Source of the DNA: Mesorhizobium sp. B4-1-3
GTDB lineage: Bacteria; Pseudomonadota; Alphaproteobacteria; Rhizobiales; Rhizobiaceae
Length of the DNA: 64,000 nt
Assembly (NCBI RefSeq): GCF_006439355.1
Contig: NZ_VFTG01000013.1
Location: 1 to 64,000, forward strand
Direction: 5' to 3'
Both the position numbers and the translations under genes were made by a program. Under the pieces are notes generated by a model. It searched no databases, was not told the origin of the DNA, and worked only from the letters and a program-made list of their open reading frames with translations. Positions within the stretch are counted from its first letter, which is position 1; each line of letters opens with the position of its first letter. Below are positions 24,229 through 30,539 of the stretch, one piece after another.

Positions 24229-24258
24229 GGGCGAATTTGGGGGGTGCCAAAATCGCCC
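24229..24258. promoter_or_regulatory. Palindrome upstream of the RdfS-like gene, candidate activator site
   Basis: GGGCGAATTTGG (24229-24240) and CCAAAATCGCCC (24247-24258) are inverted copies with a single mismatch, separated by 6 bp. The centre is about 100 bp upstream of the RdfS-like start, a suitable place for an activator. No T-run follows on the minus strand, so a terminator is unlikely. The adjacent FseA-like DUF6499/DUF2285 product is the obvious candidate to bind it. Confidence 0.5.
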
Positions 24259-24281
24259 ACCGCCAGCCGAACGGAGGACAG

Positions 24282-24857
24282 CTAGGATTGCCGGCGATGA
24301 CGAAGAAGCATGCGATAGCCGCCTGCGATCATCGCGCGGGCATCCCGGAGCAGCGCCTTGACTGCATGGCGTGCGGAGGACTTCTGCCAGTCGTGGCGAT
24401 CGAGCGGGCCAATGCGAAATACGACCTGCGCGATCTCCTGCTGCGTCGCGCCATTGCGATAGCCATCGACGCTCTGCAGCATCCGTCGCAGCCGCGCGCG
24501 CTGTTGTTTGGTCAGCCGTGTTTCGGGAGGAACGGTCCTCTCGTGGAGCGCGGCGAGCAGGCGTTGGATGGACTCAAGCCGGTCGAACCCCTCGATGCCG
24601 AGAGGCACGAACGCACCGAGGGCCATGCGGCCTGGCTCGACGTCATGATGCGTGAGCTGCAGGTGTTGCCCGTTGCCGAGATCGCAGAGGAGTGAGGTTT
24701 CTCCCTCGTCGCTGATCGTGAAGGCGACGCCGAGTGGCGGGTATTGCTCAGTGCTTGCCGACAGGATTGCGGGCGCCTCTGTGAGAACGATGGCGCTGGT
24801 ATCTTCCTGCGGTAGCCAGATCACGCGCGCTTCGGGCGGGGCATCCAGTGGGTTCAA
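24282..24857 (-). CDS. DUF2285 half of an FseA-like activator (overlapping frame)
   Basis: The reading frame spans 191 codons; from the region after the frameshift point it encodes N-P-L-D-A-P-P-E-A-R-V-I-W-L-P, a beta-rich middle, and a C-terminal DUF2285 helix-turn-helix (Q-Q-R-A-R-L-R-R-M-L then A-T-Q-Q-E-I-A-Q-V-V-F and R-D-A-R-A-M-I-A-G-G-Y-R-M-L-L). There is no good start and ribosome site of its own. It lies in the +1 frame relative to the upstream DUF6499 gene, which it overlaps by 110 bp. In Mesorhizobium the homologous msi172-msi171 pair is joined by +1 ribosomal frameshifting to give the activator FseA. Confidence 0.8.
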   Translation of the reverse strand: MNPLDAPPEARVIWLPQEDTSAIVLTEAPAILSASTEQYPPLGVAFTISDEGETSLLCDLGNGQHLQLTHHDVEPGRMALGAFVPLGIEGFDRLESIQRLLAALHERTVPPETRLTKQQRARLRRMLQSVDGYRNGATQQEIAQVVFRIGPLDRHDWQKSSARHAVKALLRDARAMIAGGYRMLLRHRRQS

Positions 24858-25056
24858 CGGGAAATCGCAACCCCCACCGCCGCCGGATCGCGTCGGTCAG
24901 CGGACGTGTATTACTCTTGGCGTTCATCAGCGCCCGGAAATCCTTGTCATAGGATTCATTGCGACGCAGCCATTCCCACGCGACATCGGACGCGGTCATG
25001 TCTTCGATATGTTCGTAGCTCTCGCGCGAACGCCAGTCGGACGCATCCGGTGTCAT
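24748..25056 (-). CDS. DUF6499 half of an FseA-like activator (zero frame)
   Basis: 102 residues if read without a shift. The start ATG 25056 has GGGAGG at the right distance. The DUF6499 pattern is clear: W-R-S-R-E-S-Y-E-H-I-E-D-M-T, D-V-A-W-E-W-L-R-R-N-E-S-Y-D-K-D-F, and R-R-R-W-G-L-R-F-P-V-E-P. After that point the zero-frame tail is Arg/His-rich with no family character, while the +1 frame continues with the sequence expected of full-length DUF6499-DUF2285 proteins. The zero-frame protein may be only the abundant, non-activating product. Confidence 0.8.
   Translation of the reverse strand: MTPDASDWRSRESYEHIEDMTASDVAWEWLRRNESYDKDFRALMNAKSNTRPLTDAIRRRWGLRFPVEPTGCPARSARDLATAGRYQRHRSHRGARNPVGKH
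24846..24858 (-). other. Predicted +1 frameshift site joining DUF6499 to DUF2285
   Basis: On the minus strand the zero-frame codons GTT GAA CCC ACT end the DUF6499 homology. Skipping the A at 24849 gives GTT GAA CCC CTG GAT, which reads V-E-P-L-D and joins directly to the DUF2285 frame. A proline CCC codon followed by A is a plausible +1 slip site. A simple one-base mutation would look the same. Confidence 0.6.
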
Positions 25057-25168
25057 CGCGATCCTCCCTTAGCCCTTGAACTTGTGGGAGAGTCAGGATT
25101 CCCGGTTGAGTTGTTCTGCGGAAGCCAGGCGGGCGGCAAAGGGCGATGCCGAAACGGCATCGCGACGA

Positions 25169-25435
25169 TCACTGTGCGGCGCGTACCAGTTCCCGGTAGC
25201 CGTGTTCAGTCATCCACCGCGCACGCGCGAGGTGCGTGTCATGGATTTGGCGACAGCGCTGCGGGTCGCGCTCTGGATCGAGGCCGAACAGGATCTGGAC
25301 GGCCTCCTGCCAATCAGCGCCGTCGCGGGCCGAATCGAGCAGGCGAAGGTAGAGAATCATATGCTCACGATCATAGATCGTAAGCGTTTCGCTGATCGGT
25401 GGCTCGTCCAGAAACGGTGGCATAGCTTGTCCCAT
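25169..25435 (-). CDS. Stand-alone DUF2285 protein, QseM-like antiactivator
   Basis: 88 residues: T-I-Y-D-R-E-H-M-I-L-Y-L-R-L-L-D, then G-A-D-W-Q-E-A-V-Q-I-L-F-G-L-D-P, then H-L-A-R-A-R-W-M-T-E-H-G-Y-R-E-L. This is the DUF2285 helix-turn-helix on its own. In Mesorhizobium ICEs the stand-alone DUF2285 protein QseM binds FseA (and TraR) and blocks activation; its gene lies near the FseA and RdfS genes, as here. The next gene downstream is the FseA-like pair. An internal Met (position 5) is an alternative start. Function inferred from domain and neighbours. Confidence 0.75.
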   Translation of the reverse strand: MGQAMPPFLDEPPISETLTIYDREHMILYLRLLDSARDGADWQEAVQILFGLDPERDPQRCRQIHDTHLARARWMTEHGYRELVRAAQ

Positions 25436-25439
25436 GAGC

Positions 25440-25451
25440 CGACTATATTCG
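25440..25451. promoter_or_regulatory. CGACTATATT motif at the DUF2285 gene promoter
   Basis: CGACTATATTCG lies 5 bp upstream of the start of the stand-alone DUF2285 gene. Its first ten bases are identical to part of the palindrome at 25833-25849 in front of the XRE gene. On the minus strand it contains TATAGT, a good -10 hexamer, so a bound repressor would block this promoter. Confidence 0.45.
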
Positions 25452-25535
25452 CTCGACCGGCATAGTTACCACGCCCGCCTAGCGTTACTGTGACAAGAGA
25501 CGGCGGACGGTGCGCAAGGCGCGATCGGAACGACA

Positions 25536-25790
25536 CTAGCGGGTGGGCTTAGCCTGGTCCCGGTCATGCAACAGTAGCACTCCTTCACCCTTGTCGGTTG
25601 AGAGCAGAACGATACCGGCCGCCTCAAACGCCCTGCGAACCTGATCGCGCGTCGACTCGTACACTTCGAACCCGTTCTCGGATTCGAGGCGCTTGAGCGC
25701 GGTCAGCGACGTGCGGGCCTTGTCAGCGAGCGTCTCCTGCGTCCATCCAAGCAACGCGCGCGCGGCCCGTGATTGGCGGGCGGTGATCAT
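25536..25790 (-). CDS. XRE family helix-turn-helix regulator
   Basis: 84 residues. A Cro/CI-type helix-turn-helix fills residues 2-60: Q-S-R-A-A-R-A-L-L-G-W-T-Q-E-T-L-A-D-K-A, T-S-L-T-A-L-K-R-L-E-S. A short tail (V-R-R-A-F-E-A-A-G-I-V-L-L) follows, the common form of single-domain plasmid and ICE regulators. By position it is comparable to QseC, which controls qseM in Mesorhizobium ICEs. The shared motif before this gene and the DUF2285 gene suggests that it represses both. Confidence 0.85.
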   Translation of the reverse strand: MITARQSRAARALLGWTQETLADKARTSLTALKRLESENGFEVYESTRDQVRRAFEAAGIVLLSTDKGEGVLLLHDRDQAKPTR

Positions 25791-25832
25791 GCATGATCAC
25801 CTCCCACCGACGCCAACGCACTTGCCAGAACT

Positions 25833-25849
25833 ACGACTATATTAGTCGT
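25833..25849. promoter_or_regulatory. Palindromic operator candidate upstream of the XRE gene
   Basis: ACGACTA (25833-25839), TAT, TAGTCGT (25843-25849): two perfect 7-bp arms around a 3-bp centre, 43 bp upstream of the XRE start. The ten-base core CGACTATATT recurs at 25440-25449. Likely an autoregulatory site of the XRE protein. Confidence 0.5.
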
Positions 25850-25968
25850 TCTTGACCCACTGTTCCAGTCGAAACTTTCTTTGGGACGCTGTAAAGAGGG
25901 CAATCGACTGACAACCGATTCGGTCGCACTGATCCTGCCGAAGGCGGGGGCCAAAGCCCCCATCCGGT

Positions 25969-26133
25969 TCAGGCGAAGGGATCGATTTCGCCGACGATGG
26001 TCTCAGCATCTCCATCATATTCGGCGGCGGGCATGACGCTCATTGTGCCGTCGCCGGCGCGGTAGATGATGATCGTGACCATCAGGGTGGCGGCCAGGCT
26101 GAAGGCGAAGGCGTGGGCATCTGCGAGGGACAT
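25969..26133 (-). CDS. Small single-pass membrane protein
   Basis: 54 residues, below usual ORF cut-offs. ATG 26133 follows a GGAG. The sequence begins M-S-L-A-D-A-H-A, has one hydrophobic helix (F-S-L-A-A-T-L-M-V-T-I-I-I-Y) and an acidic tail ending E-I-D-P-F-A. The amphipathic layout and clean stop suggest a real peptide. A GC hairpin (25946-25961) lies just after the stop. No family recognised. Confidence 0.5.
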   Translation of the reverse strand: MSLADAHAFAFSLAATLMVTIIIYRAGDGTMSVMPAAEYDGDAETIVGEIDPFA

Positions 26134-26540
26134 TTTTCCGGCTCCTGTCTGGAGGCGGGGACCATCCCCGCTCGACAGGCGCCCGACGTGTTTCGTTCCT
26201 GGCCGGGGTCATCAGAGAGGCGAAACCGATCTGACCGCACGCTTCGCGTAGCGGACCCCTTGAGGGTTGACCCCATGAGGCCGGGATTGAAACCAAGGTC
26301 AGCCTCAAAGAGCGGGGTGGTGCCCGCTGACCGGAGCGGAAACCCACGCATTGCCCGCTGCCACAGCCCTGCGCCGCCATAATGATTGCGATGTCGCCGT
26401 GCGGGGGAACGCCGCAGAGTGCGCACGCCCGAATATGATGGGGATGGAGCCTGCGGTTCCTCGCTTGAACCGGATGGGAGCTTCGACTTCTCAGGGGCGG
26501 AAAAGGGAGCTCCTGGCGGCCGCGATCCGCCGCGAACATG
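26134..26540. other. Intergenic stretch with no confident gene
   Basis: About 400 bp between the SSB terminator and the small membrane protein gene. Open frames on both strands are Arg/Pro-rich and have no domains. The sequence is rich in short complementary GC runs (for example GGACCCC / GGGTTGACCCC around 26258-26275), so the transcript would be structured. I see no tRNA-like fold. Confidence 0.35.
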
Positions 26541-26546
26541 GAAAAT

Positions 26547-26568
26547 CCCGGCGGCTTTCGCCGCCGGG
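26547..26568 (-). terminator. Intrinsic terminator after ssb
   Basis: CCCGGCGG (26547-26554) and CCGCCGGG (26561-26568) form an 8-bp perfect stem with a 6-nt loop; on the minus strand it is followed by ATTTTCC. It lies 16 bp past the ssb stop. Confidence 0.7.
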
Positions 26569-26583
26569 CTTCCGGTCTCCCGT

Positions 26584-26985
26584 TCAGAACGGGATGTCGT
26601 CGTCATCGACGGTGTTGTTGCCGTCGTTCTGGGCCTGCTTCGCCCGGCTCAGGAAATCCACTGTCTCGGCGATGATCTCGCAGCCGTAGCGGTCGACGCC
26701 CTGCTGGTCGGTCCATTTCGTGTAGTGGATGCGGCCGCGAACCAGAACCTTCATCCCCGTCTCGCAATATTGCTCGATCGTCTTGCCGAGCCCGTTGAAG
26801 GCGGTGATGCGGTGCCATTCGGTGTCCTGGACCCGGTAGCCCTTCTCGTCCCGAACAACCTTGCCTTCCGAGTAGCGGGGACGCGAGGTGGCGAGCGTGA
26901 AGTGCGTGATCGTGGTGCCGCCGTTGGTGGTGCGGGTTTCGGGGGCCTGGCCGATGTTGCCGGCGAGAATGACGATGTTCTGCAT
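26584..26985 (-). CDS. ssb: Single-stranded DNA-binding protein
   Basis: 133 residues: the OB-fold begins M-Q-N-I-V-I-L-A-G-N-I-G-Q-A-P-E-T-R, continues I-T-H-F-T-L-A-T-S-R and D-T-E-W-H-R-I-T-A-F-N-G-L-G-K-T-I-E-Q-Y, and ends with the SSB acidic tip D-D-D-D-I-P-F that recruits partner proteins. Element-borne SSBs coat the incoming strand and can damp the SOS response. The ribosome site (GGAG) is inside a long-range stem of the leader; see the leader feature. Confidence 0.95.
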   Translation of the reverse strand: MQNIVILAGNIGQAPETRTTNGGTTITHFTLATSRPRYSEGKVVRDEKGYRVQDTEWHRITAFNGLGKTIEQYCETGMKVLVRGRIHYTKWTDQQGVDRYGCEIIAETVDFLSRAKQAQNDGNNTVDDDDIPF

Positions 26986-26988
26986 GGT

Positions 26989-27057
26989 GAGTCTCCGTTG
27001 CTTCTCGGAGGGGCCAATCCCTTCCGATGAGACCCGGCCAAGACCGGCGGGAGACTC
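26989..27057 (-). promoter_or_regulatory. Structured ssb mRNA leader
   Basis: GAGTCTCC at 26989-26996 pairs perfectly with GGAGACTC at 27050-27057. Inside are a G/C hairpin (27007-27013 with 27019-27025, one G-U) and a CCGG..CCGG hairpin (27034-27047). On the transcript the start-proximal arm is GGAGACTC, containing the ribosome site 3-4 bases from the ATG, so folding should limit ssb translation. Confidence 0.5.
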
Positions 27058-27642
27058 CTGCACTGACGCCTTGGCGGCAGTTCGACCCCTAAGGCCCGAA
27101 GTGGTGCGGGCAGGCGCGCAGCGCCAACACGGTTCGGAGCCGCGGGGGTTGCTGGTGGAAACCGAACGGGCTTAGGGGATCAGTCAATCGGAGGGATTAG
27201 CGCCTTTCGAGAGCCGGAAGATCACGCAGAGTCGAACCATCGTCCTTGCCGGCAAGAGCGTCCGATCAGGCTCCACCCACGACGGCGGCGCACCACCCAC
27301 ACCATCTTTGTCGCCCCTCATACGCCCCGGCCGGAACGGCAGATTGGGACGAGAACGGAATTGTTACCGGGCTTCGGGCACACAGTGCCGTCTTTGCCGG
27401 GATGAAGGTGCTCGCGGCTCTCTCCACGCCGATGTGGGGGACAGGCCGACCATGCGGGCGTGCTCGCTATGGCCGCGGAATTTGGCGCCAAGTGGCCGCT
27501 TACAGAACCGGGCGACGCGGATCGGACGGACTGGCGAGCCCGTCCCTGAAACGCTCAATCTCGTTTGAACGGGATGTCGGAGGCGTGGTGGTGTCGGCCG
27601 TCACGGGAAGTCTCCTGGGAGCGGCGCATCGCGGCCGACCCC
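27058..27642. other. Intergenic stretch; possible 34-aa ORF at 27500-27604
   Basis: About 585 bp between the ssb leader and the membrane-protein gene. The longer frames are low-complexity Arg/Pro/Ser shadows. One short minus-strand ORF at 27500-27604 (GTG start with GGAGA upstream; starts M-T-A-D-T-T-T-P-P-T-S-R-S-N-E-I-E-R-F-R) would give 34 residues and could be real, but nothing confirms it. Confidence 0.3.
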
Positions 27643-28059
27643 TTAGCGCGAAAGAACGGCCGATCCCAGCGCATTGAGATTGAGCATCGCCGCGATGCCG
27701 ATGAACACGCCACCGGCACCGCACAGCAGGTTGAGGGCAAGGCCCGAGTCGATCATGTTCTTGGTGATGCCGTGGACGAGTGCATAACCGGCGATCGCGG
27801 CAGGGATGGCGAAGATCGCCAGCGCGACAAGGCGCAGTGCCGGATTTTTCGCGAAGCCGACGACGACGATGACCAGGGCGATCGAGGCAAGCGCGGTGCC
27901 GATGGCCGCAAGACCAGACATGAGGAATCCGGCGTGCGCTCCATAAGCATATTGGAACGCAGTCAATCCGACCATGAAGGGCAAGGCGTAGATCGCGAAG
28001 TTATAGGCGAGCACGCAGAGCGCGATGGTCAGCGAGATGGCGAGCAAGATCAGCGTCAT
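27643..28059 (-). CDS. Small polytopic membrane protein, unknown function
   Basis: 138 residues with a strong GGAGG ribosome site before ATG 28059. Three to four membrane helices: 2-22 (L-I-L-L-A-I-S-L-T-I-A-L), 25-50, 52-72 (A-L-A-S-I-A-L-V-I-V-V-V-G-F) and 78-130 with several Ala/Gly-rich segments. No family I can name; similar small membrane proteins are frequent between the ssb and primase-like genes of these elements and might act in entry exclusion, which is only a guess. Confidence 0.75.
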   Translation of the reverse strand: MTLILLAISLTIALCVLAYNFAIYALPFMVGLTAFQYAYGAHAGFLMSGLAAIGTALASIALVIVVVGFAKNPALRLVALAIFAIPAAIAGYALVHGITKNMIDSGLALNLLCGAGGVFIGIAAMLNLNALGSAVLSR

Positions 28060-28223
28060 GAAAACCTCCGTGCAAACGGTTGAGGATCACGACAGGCTGC
28101 CGGAAGATACGCTCCGCCTGCGACTATGTTGCTTCGCCGGTTCTCCAAGGACGCTTTATGTGATCCCGATAGGGAGCTTCCGTCAAGTAATAGCGACAGG
28201 AACAATCGCCGAGCGGCGGCGCA

Positions 28224-29159
28224 TTACGCGCCGCCGTCGAACTTCATGACGGGGATGCCAAGCTTGCGGGCCTTGTCGCCGAGGTTCTCCTGAATCCCGG
28301 TGCCGGGGAATACGAGGACGCCGACCGGCAGGACATCGAGCATGGCATCGTTGCGCTTGAAGGGCGCGGCCTTGCCATGCTTCGTCCAGTCGGGCTTGAA
28401 GGCGATCTGCGGCACCTTGCGCGTGTCGGCCCAGCGGGAGGCGATCAGTTCTGCGCCTTTCGGCGTGCCGCCGTGCAACAGCACCATGTCGGCGTGCTTG
28501 GCATGGATCTGATCGAGCTTCGCCCAGATCAGGCGATGGTCGTTGAAGTCCGCGCCGCCGGTGACGGCAACCTTTGGGCCGGCGGGCACCATCACCTGAG
28601 TCTCGGCTCGGCGCTTCGCGGCGAGGAAATCGCGGCTGTCGATCATCGCCGAGGTCAGATGGCGATGGTTGACCTTGGAGCCGGTGCGCTGCCGCCAGGG
28701 TGAGCCGGTGTGGCGCTCGAAGGCGTCGGCGGAGAGATCGCGGAACAATTCCATGCTGTCGCGCCGCTCGAGAAGGGTCTGCCCCTCTGATGTAAGGCGC
28801 TCCAGCTCGACCGACTTCACCTCGCTGCCATCCTGTTCCCGCTGAAGGCGGCGCTGCCCCAGCTCATTGTCGTCCAGTTCGCGCTCCACCCGGTCGACGG
28901 CGCGGTGGAAGAGATTGACGGTCCCCCAGAGCAGATCGTCAAGGTCGGGTTCGAGGCGGGTGTCGCCAAGTGTGGCGATGAGGGCGTCGAAGATGTCCGC
29001 GACGGCGGCGACGACCATGTTGCCTTCGGGCAGCGGCCTTGGATCGGGTTCGTCCTGAAACGGGCGCCAGCCATAGAGCTGGAGTTCGTGGAGGACATGA
29101 TCGGTGGGGGATGAGGTGTGGAGCGGCTCGAAACCTGCATCGTCGAGTTCGTTCGTCAT
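28224..29159 (-). CDS. DUF2493 (SLOG-like) domain protein
   Basis: 311 residues from ATG 29159. The N-terminal 170 residues are acidic and helical (W-R-P-F-Q-D-E-P-D-P-R-P-L-P-E-G; V-D-R-V-E-R-E-L-D-D-N-E-L). The C-terminal 130 residues are the DUF2493 domain: K-V-A-V-T-G-G-A-D-F-N-D-H-R-L-I-W, then L-L-H-G-G-T-P-K-G-A-E-L-I-A-S-R-W-A and the final V-L-V-F-P-G-T-G-I-Q-E-N-L-G-D-K-A-R-K. SLOG-superfamily Rossmann-like folds bind nucleotides or nucleotide-derived ligands; a link to nucleotide signalling is possible but unproven. Confidence 0.85.
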   Translation of the reverse strand: MTNELDDAGFEPLHTSSPTDHVLHELQLYGWRPFQDEPDPRPLPEGNMVVAAVADIFDALIATLGDTRLEPDLDDLLWGTVNLFHRAVDRVERELDDNELGQRRLQREQDGSEVKSVELERLTSEGQTLLERRDSMELFRDLSADAFERHTGSPWRQRTGSKVNHRHLTSAMIDSRDFLAAKRRAETQVMVPAGPKVAVTGGADFNDHRLIWAKLDQIHAKHADMVLLHGGTPKGAELIASRWADTRKVPQIAFKPDWTKHGKAAPFKRNDAMLDVLPVGVLVFPGTGIQENLGDKARKLGIPVMKFDGGA

Positions 29160-29506
29160 CGGGAGCGTCCTTGGTCTGGAGACCGCGCCCATCGCGGCCT
29201 TCGCAGGCATCGGAAGCCTACGGGCGGAACGGACCTGCATACGCAGCGAAGCGAAGGACCGGAGCGTCAGCGCAGGATGGCGGAGGCCGGCGATTTTGCT
29301 TCGCGATGCAAAGCGCGGCCCTGGCCGCGCGGCGGAAAATCGTTGGCCGCAGCCATTGCCGGGACGGGCCGCTTGTGGGCCGATCGCCCTCTCAGAAGGC
29401 CGTGGGTGCGGGACTCTCCGACGCCAAAGGTTGCCCACGATGATGGATGAACATGGGAGGTGAAGATGTGCCGGGCCGTACCTCATCCCCCACCGATCAT
29501 GTCCTC
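29091..29506. repeat. 27-bp perfect inverted repeat flanking a non-coding spacer
   Basis: The arms are 29091-29117 (inside the 5' part of the DUF2493 gene) and 29480-29506 (just after the Toprim stop). Both contain the core GATCGGTGGGGGATGAGG, in opposite orientation, with no mismatch over 27 bp. The spacer of 362 bp carries no convincing gene. Both arms fall in the probable Toprim-to-DUF2493 transcript and could pair. Confidence 0.75.
29160..29479. other. Intergenic stretch, no gene seen
   Basis: About 320 bp between the Toprim and DUF2493 genes. The minus-strand frame stays open into DUF2493 but its translation is Arg/Pro/Ser-rich and lacks domain character, so I treat it as leader. Several short GC palindromes occur (for example CGCGGCC...GGCCGCG near 29318-29333). 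Confidence 0.4.
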
Positions 29507-30539
29507 ACGCTTCCATGAAGCGGCTGATATCCTCAGGACGAAGCTGATCCCGCAAGGTCGCCCGCAGGGTGTCGATGCCGCGCCAGCGCAGATCGTCGTT
29601 GAAGTCTCCATCGACCGGCGACACAGATACCGCTTCGATCCCGACGCTCTGCGCTCTGGCGATCAGGCTATCTCTTGCCCCATCCCCGGCCGGGTCGCGA
29701 TCACGAAGGACGTAGAGCCTGCGCAGTGTCAGCGGGAACAGGATGGCAGCGAGGTGTGCGGCCGAGAGCGCCGCCAGCATCGGCATCCGGGGCAGCCCCA
29801 TGCGCGCCGACAGCACGGTCTCGATCCCTTCGCCAGCCGCCAGCACCTCGCCGGCGATTCCGAAGCGGACGCCGTGCCCGAGAAGGTCGCCCATCGCCCG
29901 TCGCGGTGTGTCGACTGGCGCCTTGCCCGAACCATCCGGAGCGAGCCAGGTGCGATGCGCGCCGGTCTGCCGTCCGGCAAGGTTGGTGACGGACGCGACG
30001 ATCGCCGGCCAGATCTCGGTGGGCGAATGCTCGTCGGGCCGATAGTAGCACCGCGGATGGTAGCGCAGCGCGGTCGCGCCGGAGAGTGACGTGATCGCCC
30101 GACCGCCGAGATAAGTTGCCGCAAGGGTGCCGCAGATCGGCTGAGACATGGCGAACAGCCGACGCGCCGCTTCGGGCGAACCAACGCTGCGGGACGCCCT
30201 GCCGTTCGGTATCCTCGTGCTTTCCAGCTCGGGATGTGGGAGCGACAGAAAACGGCGTGCTTCCTCGGCCACGTCCTTGAAGTCGATCAGGCCCTGCGTC
30301 TCGCGGATGATGTCGAGCAGGTCGCCATGCTCGCCGGTCGCCGCGTCCGTCCATTTGCCGGCCGCGCCCCTGGCGGTGCCCTTGAGGCGGACGTAGAGCG
30401 AGCGGCCGGGATTGTTCTGCGTATCGCCCACCAGCCAGTAATTTCCGGCGCGATGGCCCGACGTCAGATATTCGCGACACACCGCCTCGGCCTCCCGGCC
30501 GAGGCGGTTCGCCAGTTCGGAAGCATCATGACGGGCCAT
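29505..30539 (-). CDS. Toprim domain protein (DUF7146-type, primase-like)
   Basis: 344 residues. Its ATG overlaps the strawberry-notch stop (TGATG). The N-terminal part (A-N-R-L-G-R-E-A-E-A-V-C-R-E-Y-L, then S-L-Y-V-R-L-K-G and G-K-W-T-D-A-A-T-G-E-H-G-D-L-L-D-I) is the DUF7146 zinc-ribbon-less primase-like module, and the C-terminal Toprim fold has the conserved Glu in L-A-A-G-E-G-I-E-T-V-L-S and the D-x-D of Y-V-L-R-D-R-D-P-A-G. Such proteins are thought to prime or process DNA of the incoming element. A D-F-N-D motif ends the domain. Confidence 0.87.
   Translation of the reverse strand: MARHDASELANRLGREAEAVCREYLTSGHRAGNYWLVGDTQNNPGRSLYVRLKGTARGAAGKWTDAATGEHGDLLDIIRETQGLIDFKDVAEEARRFLSLPHPELESTRIPNGRASRSVGSPEAARRLFAMSQPICGTLAATYLGGRAITSLSGATALRYHPRCYYRPDEHSPTEIWPAIVASVTNLAGRQTGAHRTWLAPDGSGKAPVDTPRRAMGDLLGHGVRFGIAGEVLAAGEGIETVLSARMGLPRMPMLAALSAAHLAAILFPLTLRRLYVLRDRDPAGDGARDSLIARAQSVGIEAVSVSPVDGDFNDDLRWRGIDTLRATLRDQLRPEDISRFMEA

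Noticed and set aside
25946-25961. Terminator after the 54-aa membrane protein gene
   Set aside because: The GGGGGC/GCCCCC stem is good but no T-run follows on the minus strand.
28224-29486. 420-aa version of the DUF2493 protein
   Set aside because: The extra 109 N-terminal residues are Arg/Pro/Ser-rich, lack domains and cross an inverted-repeat region; ATG 29159 fits better.
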